A stretch of DNA of 64,000 nucleotides from Arthrobacter sp. Hiyo4 (GCA_002370555.1 AP014718.1:2356001-2420000); one strand, 5' to 3'; shown: positions 19,506 to 31,856, counted from the first letter of the stretch. The notes: a model not told the origin generated them from the sequence alone. Numbers and translations: made by a program.

Positions 19506-20733
19506 TCAGGACTTCAACAAGAAATCGACCAGCCTGCCGAGTACGATGTTTCGCTCCAAGTGCTTGAAGTGGTAACTGCGGGCGTTGACGCCCAGCTGTC
19601 GTCTCTCGGACTCTGAAAGCGACAAGACCGCCTCGAGGTTCGAAGCCAGCGCCGTGGCATCGCCGGCAGGACCGACGAATCCGCAAGCCGACGCCCTGAT
19701 GAGGTCCCCACCTCTCCGTCCATTGCCAGTACAACCGGGCGTCCAGCCGCCACGTATGAGAGGACTTTCGCTGGAATGGTCGCTTCAAGGAGATCACTTT
19801 TGACCAGGCACCCCACTAAGACATCTGCCAGGGTGGTGTATGCCGGAATCTCCTCAGGAGGGACTTGACCGACAAACTCGAAACAGTCTCCCAGGCCCCT
19901 GGCTTCCACCGCGACTTCGATTTCGCGTCGGCTCATGCCGTCCCCGACGATGATCCAGCGAACTTGGCGGTGGCCCTGGTCCCGCAGTAGTTCGGCCGCA
20001 TCAATCATGGTCTCAAAGGATTGCGCGGGTGAAATATTACCGGTGAAGACAACATTGAATCGTCCTGAGAACCTCTCCGCAAGGGAGGCGTCCACTACGT
20101 CAGCTTCATAGAATTTTTCGCATGCCTGAGGGAGGACGGCCACCTTGTCCTGGTCCAGCCTCGACGCCTCCAAGACCCTCTTCTTCATGAGGTTCGACAG
20201 AACCACCAATTTGTCCACGTGGCGATAGTGCCAGTGTGACACGGCAGTGGCCAGACGACGCGCGAGTTGATTCTCCACTTGGAGTACAGAGAAGAGGTTC
20301 TCAGGCCACAAGTCCAGCACGTACATGGTCGTCTGAACACGCTTGATCCGTCCCAGAATGATGCCTGCGATGCTCATCATGACCGGAGAAAGTTGGTAGA
20401 GGAAAATCCTGTCATAGCGGTTAAAGACCAGAGCGGAATGCGAAACAAGCTGGCAACCGGGAACGAAATGTAGTTCAGGAAGATGCGTGCACCGCTGTTT
20501 CCCTTCCGCGGAATTTCCGGAACGCGAAATATCCGCACCCCCCGATGGTGCTCTTTGTATGGACCCTTCCAGGAGTATCCGGGGAATATCTCGCCTTTAG
20601 GGTAGTTGGGCAGACCGCAAAGTACGTCGACCTCGTAGCCGCTCTCGACGAAATAGTCGCATATGTCAGTAATACGAAAAGACTCCGGCCAATAGTGCTG
20701 GCAGACAACGAGAATACGCTTCGGCGTTTGCAA
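19506..20733 (-). CDS. GT4 glycosyltransferase, WbuB-like (frame breaks)
   Basis: Family 4 retaining glycosyltransferase, probably moving L-FucNAc onto a lipid-linked glycan. The N-terminal domain starts RILVVCQHYWPESFRITD; the C-terminal nucleotide-sugar domain has VFTGNISPAQSFETM and the E-x7-E region around SDLLEATIPAKVLSYVAAGR. Breaks near 20400 and 19710 are each repaired by single bases, after which the tail reads NIVLGRLVDFLLKS and stops at 19506. The TTG start at 20733 is chosen because it lies four bases after the wecB-like stop; an earlier TTG at 20775 is possible. It follows the UDP-L-FucNAc genes, the same order as wbuB after fnlABC in enteric O-antigen loci, which supports the substrate guess. 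Confidence 0.8.
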
Positions 20734-20737
20734 TGGC

Positions 20738-21874
20738 CTATGCCCCGGACTTGCGCCAAATGAATTTGTTAACAATCTTTGTGTGACTCTGGATCAGCTT
20801 GGCTACTTTAATTGAGACATTCGCATCTTGGTAGTCGGGCACGAGAGCAGCGGTGGCGTTGGCTGCCTTCATTGCACGGGTCATCTCGATTGCGCGGACA
20901 ATATCCTTGGAGTTGATCCCACCGATCACAAAGGCACCCTTATCCATCACCTCAGGACGCTCCGTCGATGTCCGCAAGGACACGCCGCTGAACCCAAGGA
21001 TGGCACTCTCTTCGGCCAATGTCCCGCTGTCGGAAAGTACGCAGAAGGAGTCCATTTGGAGGCGGTTGTAATCAAAGAAGCCGAACGGTTCCAGTAAGCG
21101 AATGCGATCATCCAGCTTCACATCACGGCGAACGAGGCGATCCCTTGTTCGAGGATGAGTAGAGAAGACAATCGGCATGTCATAAGCCTCGGCGATGTGG
21201 TTCAGCGCGTCCATCAGCGAAGCAAAGTTCGCCTCATCGTCAACGTTCTCCTCGCGGTGGGCCGACACCAGCATGTACTGATCGGATTCGAGACCCAAAG
21301 ATTCCAGGACGGTGCTCTCATCGATGCCCTTGGCACTCGTCGACAGCACCTCCTGCATCGGGGAACCCGTAACGAAGGTAAACTCCTTCTTCAGCCCTTC
21401 TGCAGCAAGGTTTCGCCGCGCATGCTCTGAGTAGGGCAGATTCACATCACTGATGTGGTCGACGATTTTGCGGTTGATCTCCTCAGGGAGGTTCTCGTCG
21501 AAGCAGCGGTTTCCTGCTTCCATATGGAAGATCGGAATCTTAAGCCGTTTTGCCGAGATGGCCGACAGTGCACTGTTCGTGTCTCCCAGGATGAGGATCG
21601 CATCAGGCTTTATTTCATTGAGGACCTGGTATGACTTCGCGATGATGTTTCCCATCGTCGCGCCCAACGTGTCGCCGACAGCGTCCAGATAGAAGTCTGG
21701 CTCTCTTAGTCCAAAGTTATCGAAGAAGACCTGGTTCAGACTGTAGTCATAGTTCTGACCGGTATGAATCAGAACCTGATCGAAGTAGAGGTCACAGGCC
21801 TTGATCGTCATGGCCATCTTGATAATCTCGGGCCGAGTTCCCACGATGGTTGCAATCTTCAACTTGTCTATCAC
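20738..21874 (-). CDS. UDP-HexNAc 2-epimerase, WbjD/FnlC-like
   Basis: Intact non-hydrolysing UDP-N-acetylhexosamine 2-epimerase. From GTG 21874 the protein (378 residues) has the family start LKIATIVGTRPEIIKMA, the HTGQNYDYSLN segment, FHMEAGNRCFDENLPEEINR and the C-terminal SDSGTLAEESAILGFSGVSLR. The NYDYSLN/NRCFDENLPEE forms fit the WbjD/FnlC/CapG branch, which makes UDP-L-FucNAc, better than plain WecB. The two genes upstream supply the 4,6-dehydratase and the reductase of that same pathway. A plain WecB role cannot be excluded without alignment. Confidence 0.85.
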   Translation of the reverse strand: MIDKLKIATIVGTRPEIIKMAMTIKACDLYFDQVLIHTGQNYDYSLNQVFFDNFGLREPDFYLDAVGDTLGATMGNIIAKSYQVLNEIKPDAILILGDTNSALSAISAKRLKIPIFHMEAGNRCFDENLPEEINRKIVDHISDVNLPYSEHARRNLAAEGLKKEFTFVTGSPMQEVLSTSAKGIDESTVLESLGLESDQYMLVSAHREENVDDEANFASLMDALNHIAEAYDMPIVFSTHPRTRDRLVRRDVKLDDRIRLLEPFGFFDYNRLQMDSFCVLSDSGTLAEESAILGFSGVSLRTSTERPEVMDKGAFVIGGINSKDIVRAIEMTRAMKAANATAALVPDYQDANVSIKVAKLIQSHTKIVNKFIWRKSGA

Positions 21875-21887
21875 GTGGCATTCACAT

Positions 21888-22739
21888 TCAGTAGTGGGGG
21901 TAATACTCTCTATGCAGGTCAATCCACTGCCCCATTTCGCGAATCTGCTGGGCATACGGGCTGACGCAGAAATCAAAATCCGTTCGCGTATTGGCCAAGG
22001 TCTTATCCGCAGCGGGACGATCGTCGGGTTCGATATTTAAGTCGTGGCGCCCAAATTCGGACTTCAGAAGGTTCAGAAGTTCGAACTTGGCGATGTTGCC
22101 CTCCGGTACCAGGTGATATAGACCCGTCAGTCGCTGATGCAGTGCAGCTTCGATTCCACGGGCAAGCTCGATCGTAGTCACGCCATTCCACATTGCCCGC
22201 GTGTACCCTCGGATCACGCCTCGCTGGGCCATGAACCAGTTGAACAGCCCGACCCCATCAGGCGTGAGGTCAGGCCCGATGATGGACATCCGGAATGTTA
22301 GGTCTTTGCTGTTCTTTAGCTCGCCCAGTGCTTTGGAACGATCGTAAAAAGACTCCCCATCGTAGGAATCTGTCTCTCGGTAGGGCGCGTTGGTTCCGGC
22401 GAAGACGCAATCAGTACTCAGATGGATAACCCGCGTTGACGTGTCATGGGTAACGTTCTCCAGGAGATGGGGAAAGTATCCATTTGCATAGGCCGCCAGC
22501 GCCGGGTTGTTTTCGCTCGCCTCAATCAGGACTCCAAGACAGTTGACGATGATGTCCGCGTCTTGGTGGGCGTGCAGGAATTCAAGCAGCGCTGTTTGAT
22601 GAGTGATATCGAGCGTCGGGCCACCATGTTCGAAGGCCTTACGACCACCCACCGGGAGAACTTCATGACCCACCGCTCGAAGGTACGTGGTAATGACATG
22701 TCCTGCCATTCCCGTAGCGCCGAAGACGATGATCTTCAT
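21888..22739 (-). CDS. NAD(P)-dependent sugar reductase, WbjC/FnlB-like
   Basis: Extended short-chain dehydrogenase of 283 residues, RmlD-related. It has the nucleotide-binding GATGMAGH, the Ser/Thr of HLSTDCVFAGT and the catalytic YxxxK as YDRSK. FnlB/WbjC enzymes reduce the 4-keto sugar made by the dehydratase and epimerise it toward UDP-2-acetamido-2,6-dideoxy-L-talose. The ATG overlaps the stop of the dehydratase gene (ATGA), and the 2-epimerase gene begins 13 bases after this stop, so the three form one coupled unit. Confidence 0.85.
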   Translation of the reverse strand: MKIIVFGATGMAGHVITTYLRAVGHEVLPVGGRKAFEHGGPTLDITHQTALLEFLHAHQDADIIVNCLGVLIEASENNPALAAYANGYFPHLLENVTHDTSTRVIHLSTDCVFAGTNAPYRETDSYDGESFYDRSKALGELKNSKDLTFRMSIIGPDLTPDGVGLFNWFMAQRGVIRGYTRAMWNGVTTIELARGIEAALHQRLTGLYHLVPEGNIAKFELLNLLKSEFGRHDLNIEPDDRPAADKTLANTRTDFDFCVSPYAQQIREMGQWIDLHREYYPHY

Positions 22740-23763
22740 GAGGCTCTCGACTCAGCCCCGGCCACAACAGCCTGCATGTAGTCGGTGGTCATTACCTTCG
22801 CGACGACCTCGTCGACTGTAAGTTGGCGGGTGTTGGAAGAGGTGTATTCAGTCAGCGCTTCAGCAATGTCCTCTCCCTCCTCGAAGAACTTCCCGTAGTT
22901 GAGATCCCTTGTGTCTGCTGGTACGCGGAAGTAGCTTCCCAAGTCTTCGGACCTTGCCCGTTCTTCCCGGGTAAGCAAGGTCTCATGCGACTTCTCACCG
23001 TGTCGCGTCCCGATTACCTTGATTTCAGCGTCTGACCCGAGAATCTTTTTTACAGCGGCGGCGAGGTCGGCAATATTTGATGCATCGGACTTTTGGACGA
23101 ACAGGTCCCCTGCTTGGCGTTTTGGAAGGCGAAGAGCACCAGCTCAACAGCTTCGTCAAGATTCATCAGGAACCGGGTCATATGGGGATCGGTGACGGTG
23201 ATCGGATTACCGGCATTGATTTGATCCACAAAGAGGGGAATTACTGATCCCCTGGACGCCATTACATTTCCGTACCGAGTGCACGAGATCGTAGTTTGAT
23301 TAGGATCAATGTTTCGGGATTTCGCGATGACTATCTTTTCCATCATCGCCTTGGAGGTTCCCATGGCATTGATTGGGTATGCCGCTTTGTCCGTTGAGAG
23401 ACAGACAACCTTTCTCACACCGGCATCGATGGCGGCCGTTAGTACATTGTCTGTTCCTAGGACGTTGGTGCGGACCGCTTCCATGGGGAAGAACTCGCAG
23501 GATGGCACCTGCTTGAGCGCCGCAGCATGGAAGAGATAGTCAACCCCGCGGACAGCGTCTCGGACGCTGTCGATGCTGCGGACATCGCCGATATAGAACT
23601 TGAGCTTGTCGCTCTTGAACGCCTTGCGCATGTCGTCCTGCTTCTTCTCGTCACGCGAAAAGATGCGAATCTCGCCGATGTCGGTGTGCAAAAAATGCTT
23701 AAGCACAGTATTTCCGAATGAACCAGTGCCGCCGGTAATCAGCAGCTTCTTGTTCTTGAACAA
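22736..23763 (-). CDS. UDP-GlcNAc 4,6-dehydratase, WbjB/FnlA-like (one frame break)
   Basis: First enzyme of the UDP-L-FucNAc route. TTG 23763 is chosen as the start because a perfect AAGGAGG lies four bases upstream. The Rossmann motif GGTGSFGNTVL, the catalytic region STDKAAYPINAMGTSKAMME (YxxxK altered to xxxxK with M, typical of this short-chain group), TRYGNVMASRGSVIPLF and the C-terminal part LTREERARSEDLGSYFRVP are present. The frame breaks at 23105-23110, where a G run has lost one G (QGDLFVQKSD restored). Repaired length is about 342 residues, normal for WbjB/FlaA1-type dehydratases. Confidence 0.88.
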
Positions 23764-23937
23764 CGGGCCTCCTTGGAGTCGGACGGACTGGCCGTCCGGG
23801 CGCAGCGTCATGCCAAACGGTAACAACCCTACCAGTCATCGACGTCGTCCCATCGCGGCTCTGGCTACTTCGGCGGCACCACCCAGCGTGGCTTAGGGCG
23901 GCGCCGGCGCTTGTCCTTGCGGCCATGTGAGCCAGCG

Positions 23938-23943
23938 TAGACT
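23938..23943 (+). promoter_or_regulatory. Candidate -10 element for a leaderless GT2 transcript
   Basis: TAGACT seven bases before ATG 23951, with no Shine-Dalgarno in between. This geometry is that of leaderless actinobacterial genes, where transcription starts at the first base of the start codon. No clear -35 element. Inference only. Confidence 0.3.
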
Positions 23944-23950
23944 TGAAACC

Positions 23951-24691
23951 ATGAGTGGATTGCCGACCGGGCCAGTTCTAGTAATCATGCCCGCCTGGAA
24001 CGAGGCCGCGACCGTCGCTGACACGATCTCGGAAATACTGTATGCAAATAACGGCTACCACGTTTTGGTCGTCAACGACGGTTCCACGGACTCGACCAGC
24101 AGGAGGGCACGTTCGGCCGGAGCCACCGTCATTGACCTTCCATTCAATATGGGCGTTGGCGGTGCGATGCGGACGGGATTCAAGTACGCCCACCGACACG
24201 GTTACTCACGCGTTGTGCAAGTAGACGCCGACGGCCAGCACGATCCGAAAGATATCGAAGCGGTCCTTTCCGGCCTTGAGCGTGCCGACATCTCGATCGG
24301 TGCCAGATTCACCGAGAAGGGAAAGTACAAGGTCTCGGGACCACGTCGACTGGCAATGATTTTCCTTGCCTCAGTTGTGTCGCGCCTCGCACGGACGCGG
24401 CTCTCGGACGTCACTTCGGGTTTCAGGGCCGCAAATTCAAGAGCCATTCTCCAATATCTTGATCACTATCCGGCCGAATATCTGGGCGACACGATTGATT
24501 CACTTGTCGTGGCGATCAAATCCGGGTGTCGGGTGACACAGGTTCCTGTCGAGATGCGGGTCCGACAGGGCGGGCGTCCAAGTCACAATCCCTTTCAGTC
24601 CGCCGTCTACCTGCTTCGCAGTGTTTTTGCCCTGCTCTTTGCCTTGACCCGCAAGCGGTCCTCACCCCTAATTTCCGAAGGAGGGCTCTAG
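23951..24691 (+). CDS. GT2 glycosyltransferase, polyprenyl-phosphate sugar transferase type
   Basis: Intact 246-residue family 2 transferase with the GT-A core VLVIMPAWNEAATV, VVNDGSTDSTS, the metal-binding DxD in QVDADGQHDP, and the acceptor loop DVTSGFRAANSRA. There is no large C-terminal membrane domain; two weak hydrophobic stretches follow near the end. It resembles dolichol-phosphate-mannose-synthase-like enzymes that load a sugar on undecaprenyl phosphate. It is followed after one base by a DUF2304 membrane protein, a common partner for this GT2 class. Start chosen at ATG 23951. Confidence 0.88.
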   Translation: MSGLPTGPVLVIMPAWNEAATVADTISEILYANNGYHVLVVNDGSTDSTSRRARSAGATVIDLPFNMGVGGAMRTGFKYAHRHGYSRVVQVDADGQHDPKDIEAVLSGLERADISIGARFTEKGKYKVSGPRRLAMIFLASVVSRLARTRLSDVTSGFRAANSRAILQYLDHYPAEYLGDTIDSLVVAIKSGCRVTQVPVEMRVRQGGRPSHNPFQSAVYLLRSVFALLFALTRKRSSPLISEGGL

Positions 24692-24692
24692 T

Positions 24693-25091
24693 TTGGAACT
24701 GGCAGCATTCTTATTTGCCCTGCTAATTGTCGGCCTCGTGGTGGAGCTCGTCCGGCGGCGCCAATTCCGCGAGAAGTACGCGGCTCTGTGGATCGTTGTC
24801 GGCGTTGCTGCGCTTGTTTTGGCTGCGTGGCCGCAACTCCTGGTCCGTACGAGCGAGGCGCTCGGAGTCCAAGTGCCGTCGAATCTCCTCTTCGGGCTGT
24901 GTATTGTTCTGCTTCTCGGTGTGAGCCTCCATCTATCGTGGGAGCTGTCGGCCGTAGAAGATGAGGTCCGCGTGCTGGCTGAAGAAGTGGCCCTGCTGAG
25001 AACCGCAGTCGGCCAAATCCGGCCCGAGCCGAGCGTTTGGTCGGAAAGCGGTGAACGCAAGCCCGGCGCGCGCCCGGATTCTCCGACCTAG
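24693..25091 (+). CDS. DUF2304-like small membrane protein
   Basis: A 132-residue protein from TTG 24693, one base after the GT2 stop. Three hydrophobic helices (FLFALLIVGLVVELVRR, LWIVVGVAALVLAAW, LLFGLCIVLLLGVSLHL) are followed by a charged coiled-coil tail (ELSAVEDEVRVLAEEVALL). The topology and pairing with a GT2 gene match the DUF2304 family, thought to assist glycosyltransferases at the membrane. Function otherwise unknown. Confidence 0.75.
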   Translation: MELAAFLFALLIVGLVVELVRRRQFREKYAALWIVVGVAALVLAAWPQLLVRTSEALGVQVPSNLLFGLCIVLLLGVSLHLSWELSAVEDEVRVLAEEVALLRTAVGQIRPEPSVWSESGERKPGARPDSPT

Positions 25092-25134
25092 CCTTGAACC
25101 GCGCCGTCACGGGAAGCACCGGCGAGGTCGGTCG

Positions 25135-26406
25135 CTACGGACGCCGACCGAGCGCGATTACATGGATGGCGATGCCTAGCGCCGGGCCGAGAACCAGCGC
25201 CAACACCGTTCGACTCTCGGCGTCAAACGGTGTCAAGAGTAACGCCAGTGCCAGAGCGGTCCCCGCAAGCCACCCGCCCGAGTAGACCAAGTGACGGCCC
25301 AATGCCGCGGCGAGGGCACCGGAGAGGTTCAGTGTCGCCAGCAGCGCAGCCCCACGGTCAGGCCCGCGAACGGCACCCACCCGAGGCGGTAACCAGGCCC
25401 CAGCAGGAACTCCATCAGGGCGAACCCAGCAAGGCGGCAAGAACAGCTCCAACGACACCCGCTGCGAGGATGATGCGCGCTATCGGCCACAGCGCCTTCA
25501 GCCCGAGATCCCTATGGTTCATGAAATGAGCCACGGCAACGCTCTGATACGTCATCAGAGGAATCATCAGCGGCGCGCGGGTCAGTGCTGTTGCCATCAG
25601 GAGCGGTGCAGTCGTCAAGTACTCCTCCGCCTGCGTGGTGAGCCTCAGCAGTACTGGGAAGCCGACCACAAGGACAGCGCTGGAAAGCGTTGACGTAGCG
25701 GCATGCAGGATCCCCGTCAGAAGTGGCTTCGGCATCAGATTGCTGCGCATGGCAAAGGCACGCCGGACGGATGGTGACACACCGAGGCTGAGGACGGAAA
25801 CAAACGTCGCCGCGGCGGCGGCAAGGGCGAAGCCCGCCACTGTGGGCAAGAGAACCAGGGCAAGGCCACCAAGCCCAATCGGACCAACGCCTCCGCGGTG
25901 ATCAACAGAGAATATTCGCTCCATCGCTGGCTCCCCGCGAGCGTACCTGTGAGACCCATCTGCAGCGCATGCCCCACCAGGCCCGCCGCGCAGAAAAGGG
26001 AGAGCAATTGGCCTCCACCGCCCAAGACTGCGCTTGACCACAGCGGCGAGGAAGCCATGACCGCCGCACCAACTACTGATCCGACTCCGAGTGCCACTGT
26101 TCCCAGACGCCACCTGCTTCCACGGGCCGCATCAGGCTCGAACCGACGCTGAAGGGCTTGGCGCGTGTACTCCGGCTGCAGTCCGGTAGTAATGCCGAAG
26201 GCACAAAACATGAGCGCCCAGAAGGCCAGAAACTCGGAATTGTCCGCCTGATTGAGGGAGCGGGCCGAGATCATCAGCACCAGATAGCTGCTCGCTGCGG
26301 CGATCACGGACGCGGCGGCGACGCCCCCGGCGCTCTTTCGGCCAATTACGGAAGCGTCGCGAACAGGACGATCGTGTCCATGGTCTTTCTCAACAGTCAT
26401 CGACAT
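25135..26406 (-). CDS. Polysaccharide flippase-like multi-membrane protein (two frame breaks)
   Basis: Probable MATE/MOP-superfamily flippase (Wzx type) that turns lipid-linked glycans across the membrane. The three reading-frame pieces join near 25900 and 25430 to about 424 residues with roughly 12 hydrophobic helices. The N-terminal helix (GGVAAASVIAAASSYLVLMI), FWALMFCAFGITTGLQPEYT and later MIPLMTYQSVAVAHFMN fit oligosaccharide flippases. It is convergent with the DUF2304 gene and upstream of the rml genes on the same strand. Substrate unknown; by position it may be the L-FucNAc/rhamnose glycan. Confidence 0.7.
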
Positions 26407-26469
26407 TCTGTCCCGAGGTTATGGGGCAGACTGACGAAATCTTTGCGTGGATGCTGACGTTGTGTTGCG

Positions 26470-27867
26470 TCATCCGCACAGATACGCCGTCAACCTTTGG
26501 TGCCAATCCGTTGGACTGAAACCGACACCTTCCAACTTTTCCAGCGAGAGGGTGCTGTGCCGCGGGCGGGGAGCAGCCTGCTTGCCAGCGAAGTACTCCT
26601 CCGTGGAGACTCCCGTGACGGCGTCACGATCGGCACCAACCAACTCAAAGACATCGGCCGCGATCTGAGCCCAGGATTTGACGGCGCCGCTGTTGGAAAG
26701 GTTGTACGTTCCATACGGTGCGGATACTGCCAGGAGATGCCTGATGCCGGCAGCCAGGTCTGAGGCGAAAGTGATTCTCCCAAACTGGTCGTTCACGACG
26801 GCAGGCCTTATCCCTCGGGCCGCCAATGAAGCCATCGTCTTGACAAAGTTGTTGCCCTCCCCAATTACCCAACTTGTTCGCACGATGTAGTGCTTTGCCA
26901 GAGAGCCAACGACGGTATCGCCCGCACCCTTCGACTGCCCATAGACGCCCAGAGGAGTGAAAGGCTCATCCTCGTCATGCTCTTCAATACGACCGTCGAA
27001 CACGTAGTCGCTGGAAACGTGCACAAGCACAATGCCGTGTTCGGCCGAGACCCTGGCCAGAGCGGCAACGCCGGTGGCGTTCACGGCCCAGGACTCCGCC
27101 CGCCCTTCGGGGGTTTCGGCGTCATCGACCGCTGTATAAGCCGCGGCGTTAATTACGGTCTCGTACTGCCTCCACGGGATATCAAGCAGGGATTCAGGCT
27201 TGGCCAAATCAACGACGCCCCGAGATGCGACCTCAAGGCGGGCGTCGCCGTCGAACGCTTCCTGGACCGCCAGGCCCAGTTGCCCGTGGCCACCAATGAG
27301 GAGGATTTTCCGCGGTGGGATCGGAGCAACGTCGGCAAGAAGGGGGTGCCCCAGATCCTTGTCAGACACCTCCGCCTGGTCCAGCGGGATCGGCCATTCA
27401 ATGGCCAGAGAAGGATCGTTGAAATTCACGAAAGTATAAGCAGTTTCCGGCGACCAGTGGTCGTTCACGAGGTAGACGTACGACGTGTTGTCTTCCAGTG
27501 TCTGATAGGAGTTGGCCACTCCCCTCGGAATGTATATGGCCTGGCCGGCATCAAGCTCCGTGGTGAACTGCGCGCCGAAGCTCGGCCCCTCACGAAGATC
27601 CACCCAGGCGCAAAAAATCCGACCGGTTGCAACCGACACGAACTTGTCCCACGGCTCCGCGTGAATCCCACGGGTAGTGCCGGCCTTGTCGTTGAAGGAG
27701 ATGTTGTTTTGAACAGGGCTGAAGTCCGGTAACCCGAGCTCCATCATTTTTTTCCGCTGCCAGTTCTCCTTGAACCACCCGCGGTTGTCACCGTGGACAG
27801 GAAGGTCGAAAAGCAGCATTCCAGGAATGGAAGTCTCCCTGGCAGCGAGCCTCTTTTGGAACTCCAT
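26470..27867 (-). CDS. rmlCD: Bifunctional dTDP-4-keto-6-deoxyglucose 3,5-epimerase / dTDP-4-ketorhamnose reductase (RmlC-RmlD fusion)
   Basis: One intact 465-residue chain carries the last two steps of dTDP-L-rhamnose synthesis. Residues 1-185 are a cupin epimerase (HGDNRGWFKENW, GTTRGIHAEPWDKFVSVATG with the catalytic His, and IPRGVANSYQTL). After a short linker, residues from about 190 form the reductase: LLIGGHGQLGLAV, INAAAYTAVDDAE, HVSSDYVFDG and the catalytic YxxxK as YGQSK. It starts two bases after the rmlB stop. RmlC and RmlD are separate in most bacteria; the fusion is known in some actinobacteria. Confidence 0.93.
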   Translation of the reverse strand: MEFQKRLAARETSIPGMLLFDLPVHGDNRGWFKENWQRKKMMELGLPDFSPVQNNISFNDKAGTTRGIHAEPWDKFVSVATGRIFCAWVDLREGPSFGAQFTTELDAGQAIYIPRGVANSYQTLEDNTSYVYLVNDHWSPETAYTFVNFNDPSLAIEWPIPLDQAEVSDKDLGHPLLADVAPIPPRKILLIGGHGQLGLAVQEAFDGDARLEVASRGVVDLAKPESLLDIPWRQYETVINAAAYTAVDDAETPEGRAESWAVNATGVAALARVSAEHGIVLVHVSSDYVFDGRIEEHDEDEPFTPLGVYGQSKGAGDTVVGSLAKHYIVRTSWVIGEGNNFVKTMASLAARGIRPAVVNDQFGRITFASDLAAGIRHLLAVSAPYGTYNLSNSGAVKSWAQIAADVFELVGADRDAVTGVSTEEYFAGKQAAPRPRHSTLSLEKLEGVGFSPTDWHQRLTAYLCG

Positions 27868-27869
27868 GC

Positions 27870-29794
<1,925 letters not shown>

Positions 29795-31460
29795 TATCTC
29801 CGCCAGGTCCGGCTCAGCCCTAGTCCAGCGGCGGCCAGGAAGCGATGTCCCCATCCAGACGGGCCCAGGCGTCAGGCACTACGCGTCGATCTTCACGGTT
29901 GCGTTCGCGCTGATCTTCGGGTTGTCGGCCTCGTGGTCAGTTGCCAGCCCGCTCATGGGTGTTCCGGATGAGCCCGCACATGTCATCAAGGCTGCCTCGG
30001 TTGTTCGCGGGGATCTCCGGGGCGAGCTTGACGTAGGCGGCGGACCGATCAGGCTCGTCACAGTGCCTAAGGGAATAGAAGAGTTCGCTCACTACGGGTG
30101 CTTCGCCCAGAACGTCCTGATAACCCCGCAGTGCGTTCAAGCCGCTCCCGGGGACAAGGACGCACTCGTCAAGACGCGGACCTCGGCCGCGAACTATAAC
30201 CCGTCTATTACTGGGCAGTCGGTGTACCCACCCTCGTTTGGTCCGATGGCAAGGCCGTTTATGCCATGAGACTCCTTAACGGACTGCTGTGCAGCGTTCT
30301 GCTGGCCGCCGCCTTTGCAGCAGTCGCGTGCCTCCGGGCACGACGCTGGGGGATGACGGGTCTGGCCGTCGCAATGACGCCGATGGTCCTATTCCTCAAT
30401 GGTGCGGTCAATCCAAACGGTTTGGAGGTGGCCGGCACCGCCTGTGTCTTCGCAAGCCTCCTCCTGCTCTTCGAGCGGTCGAACGACCCGAGGTGGCACG
30501 TCCCGGTCATGGCCGTCGTGACAATTTCCGGTGCTTTGCTCGCGAACGCTAAACCCCTGGCTTGGATGTGGCTGGCAATCGCTGTTGCTGCCGCGCTGCT
30601 TCTTGCCCCCTGGCCGGATGTCAGACGTCTGTTGAAACGCCCGGTATTCTGGATTGGGGCGGGTGCAATCTCCGTCTCCGTTGCCTGCGCTGTGGCCTGG
30701 ATCATAGCAGTCAACGCCTTCGAGGGCATCCCTTTTGAAGCCGCCGGCATCACCCCAGCCGCTGGCATGGAAATAATGGCAGACAGGACGTTCGACTATT
30801 TCAAGGGCTATGTGGGCCAGTTCGGCTGGCTGGAAGTTTCGCCGCCTCTGATGGCCTACACGGTCTGGATCGGGCTGGCCATGGCATTTGGTATCGGCGC
30901 CTTCGCACTAACGCAAGGACGGACACGTGTGACCGTAACCCTTGCTTTAATTGCCCTCGTCGGGCTTCCGCCGGTGCTTCAGGCACAAGCCGTTGAGTCG
31001 GTGGGAATCGTCTGGCAGGGGCGCTACCTCTTGGCCATCTTCGTCCTGTTCCTGATGATCTGCGGCGTAGCCCTTGACCGCGCCACGGTGGCTGCGAACG
31101 GATCGTTTCCGCCCGGGATCGCCAAGGGAGTGGTGCTGGTGCTCGGGATCGCAGCATTCTGGACGTTCGCCCTGACTTTGCGACGCTTCGTCACCGGTTT
31201 GGCCACGGACCGACTCTGGGGGCAGATGTTCTCCGCACCCTCGTGGGTACCGCCTGGTGGTGTGGTGTTGGCTCTCGCCGTCCATGCCGCACTCGTTGTG
31301 GCTGCCTGCGTGATTATCTATCGCATGTATAGAGCAGCTTCGTCTTCGGCGGAGACGGGTCAGGCCAAAGCAGTCTCCCAGCCAGCATGAAGTGTCATTG
31401 CGGGGGGAAGTGGGCTGGCCGTGCGCGTCCTTGGCCGCCCCACTCCGGCAAGGAGAACCC

Positions 31461-31754
31461 ATGTACGTTGTGTCAGTACAGACGAAAACTGAACCGTTCC
31501 GTGCGCCCGGACACCAAGAGGCTCCAGCCGAACAAACCGTCATGGTTAGCGACGATTGCCGGTCTGACGCTCCAGTCAGAAGAGACTCTCCAACACGCAC
31601 GTCACCACCGGCAGACACACTGGTAAGCGCCCGTCCCCGGGAACGAAGCCCTGGGGGCAGGCATCCATGGCTCCTCGACACACTAATCGCTGATCTGACT
31701 CCGCACGTCACCATTGCCTTGACCGGGATCAAGGTCGCCGACCCGGCGTCTTGA
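31461..31754 (+). CDS. Doubtful small ORF with a strong ribosome-binding site
   Basis: The 466-base gap between two convergent large genes contains one ORF worth noting: ATG 31461 is preceded by AAGGAG at good spacing and encodes 97 residues (MYVVSVQTKTEPF at the start, LLDTLIADLTPHVTIALTGI near the end). Composition is Pro/Ser/Arg-rich and not clearly protein-like in the middle. No family recognised; it may be chance. Confidence 0.25.
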   Translation: MYVVSVQTKTEPFRAPGHQEAPAEQTVMVSDDCRSDAPVRRDSPTRTSPPADTLVSARPRERSPGGRHPWLLDTLIADLTPHVTIALTGIKVADPAS

Positions 31755-31755
31755 A

Positions 31756-31792
31756 CCCTCGTTTTCGCTGAACCGGTTAGCCGAAAACAGGG
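31756..31792. terminator. Bidirectional terminator-like hairpin
   Basis: CCCT and GTTTTCG pair with CGAAAAC and AGGG around an inner palindrome AACCGGTT. It lies between the convergent DUF2142-like gene and the membrane-protein gene on the minus strand, and could end both transcripts. Confidence 0.65.
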
Positions 31793-31856
31793 CTGGGCGT
31801 AGCCTTCCTGAATTTGAGCTCCACACGGCGGCGGGCCAGCACCTCCAGTGTTGCCA

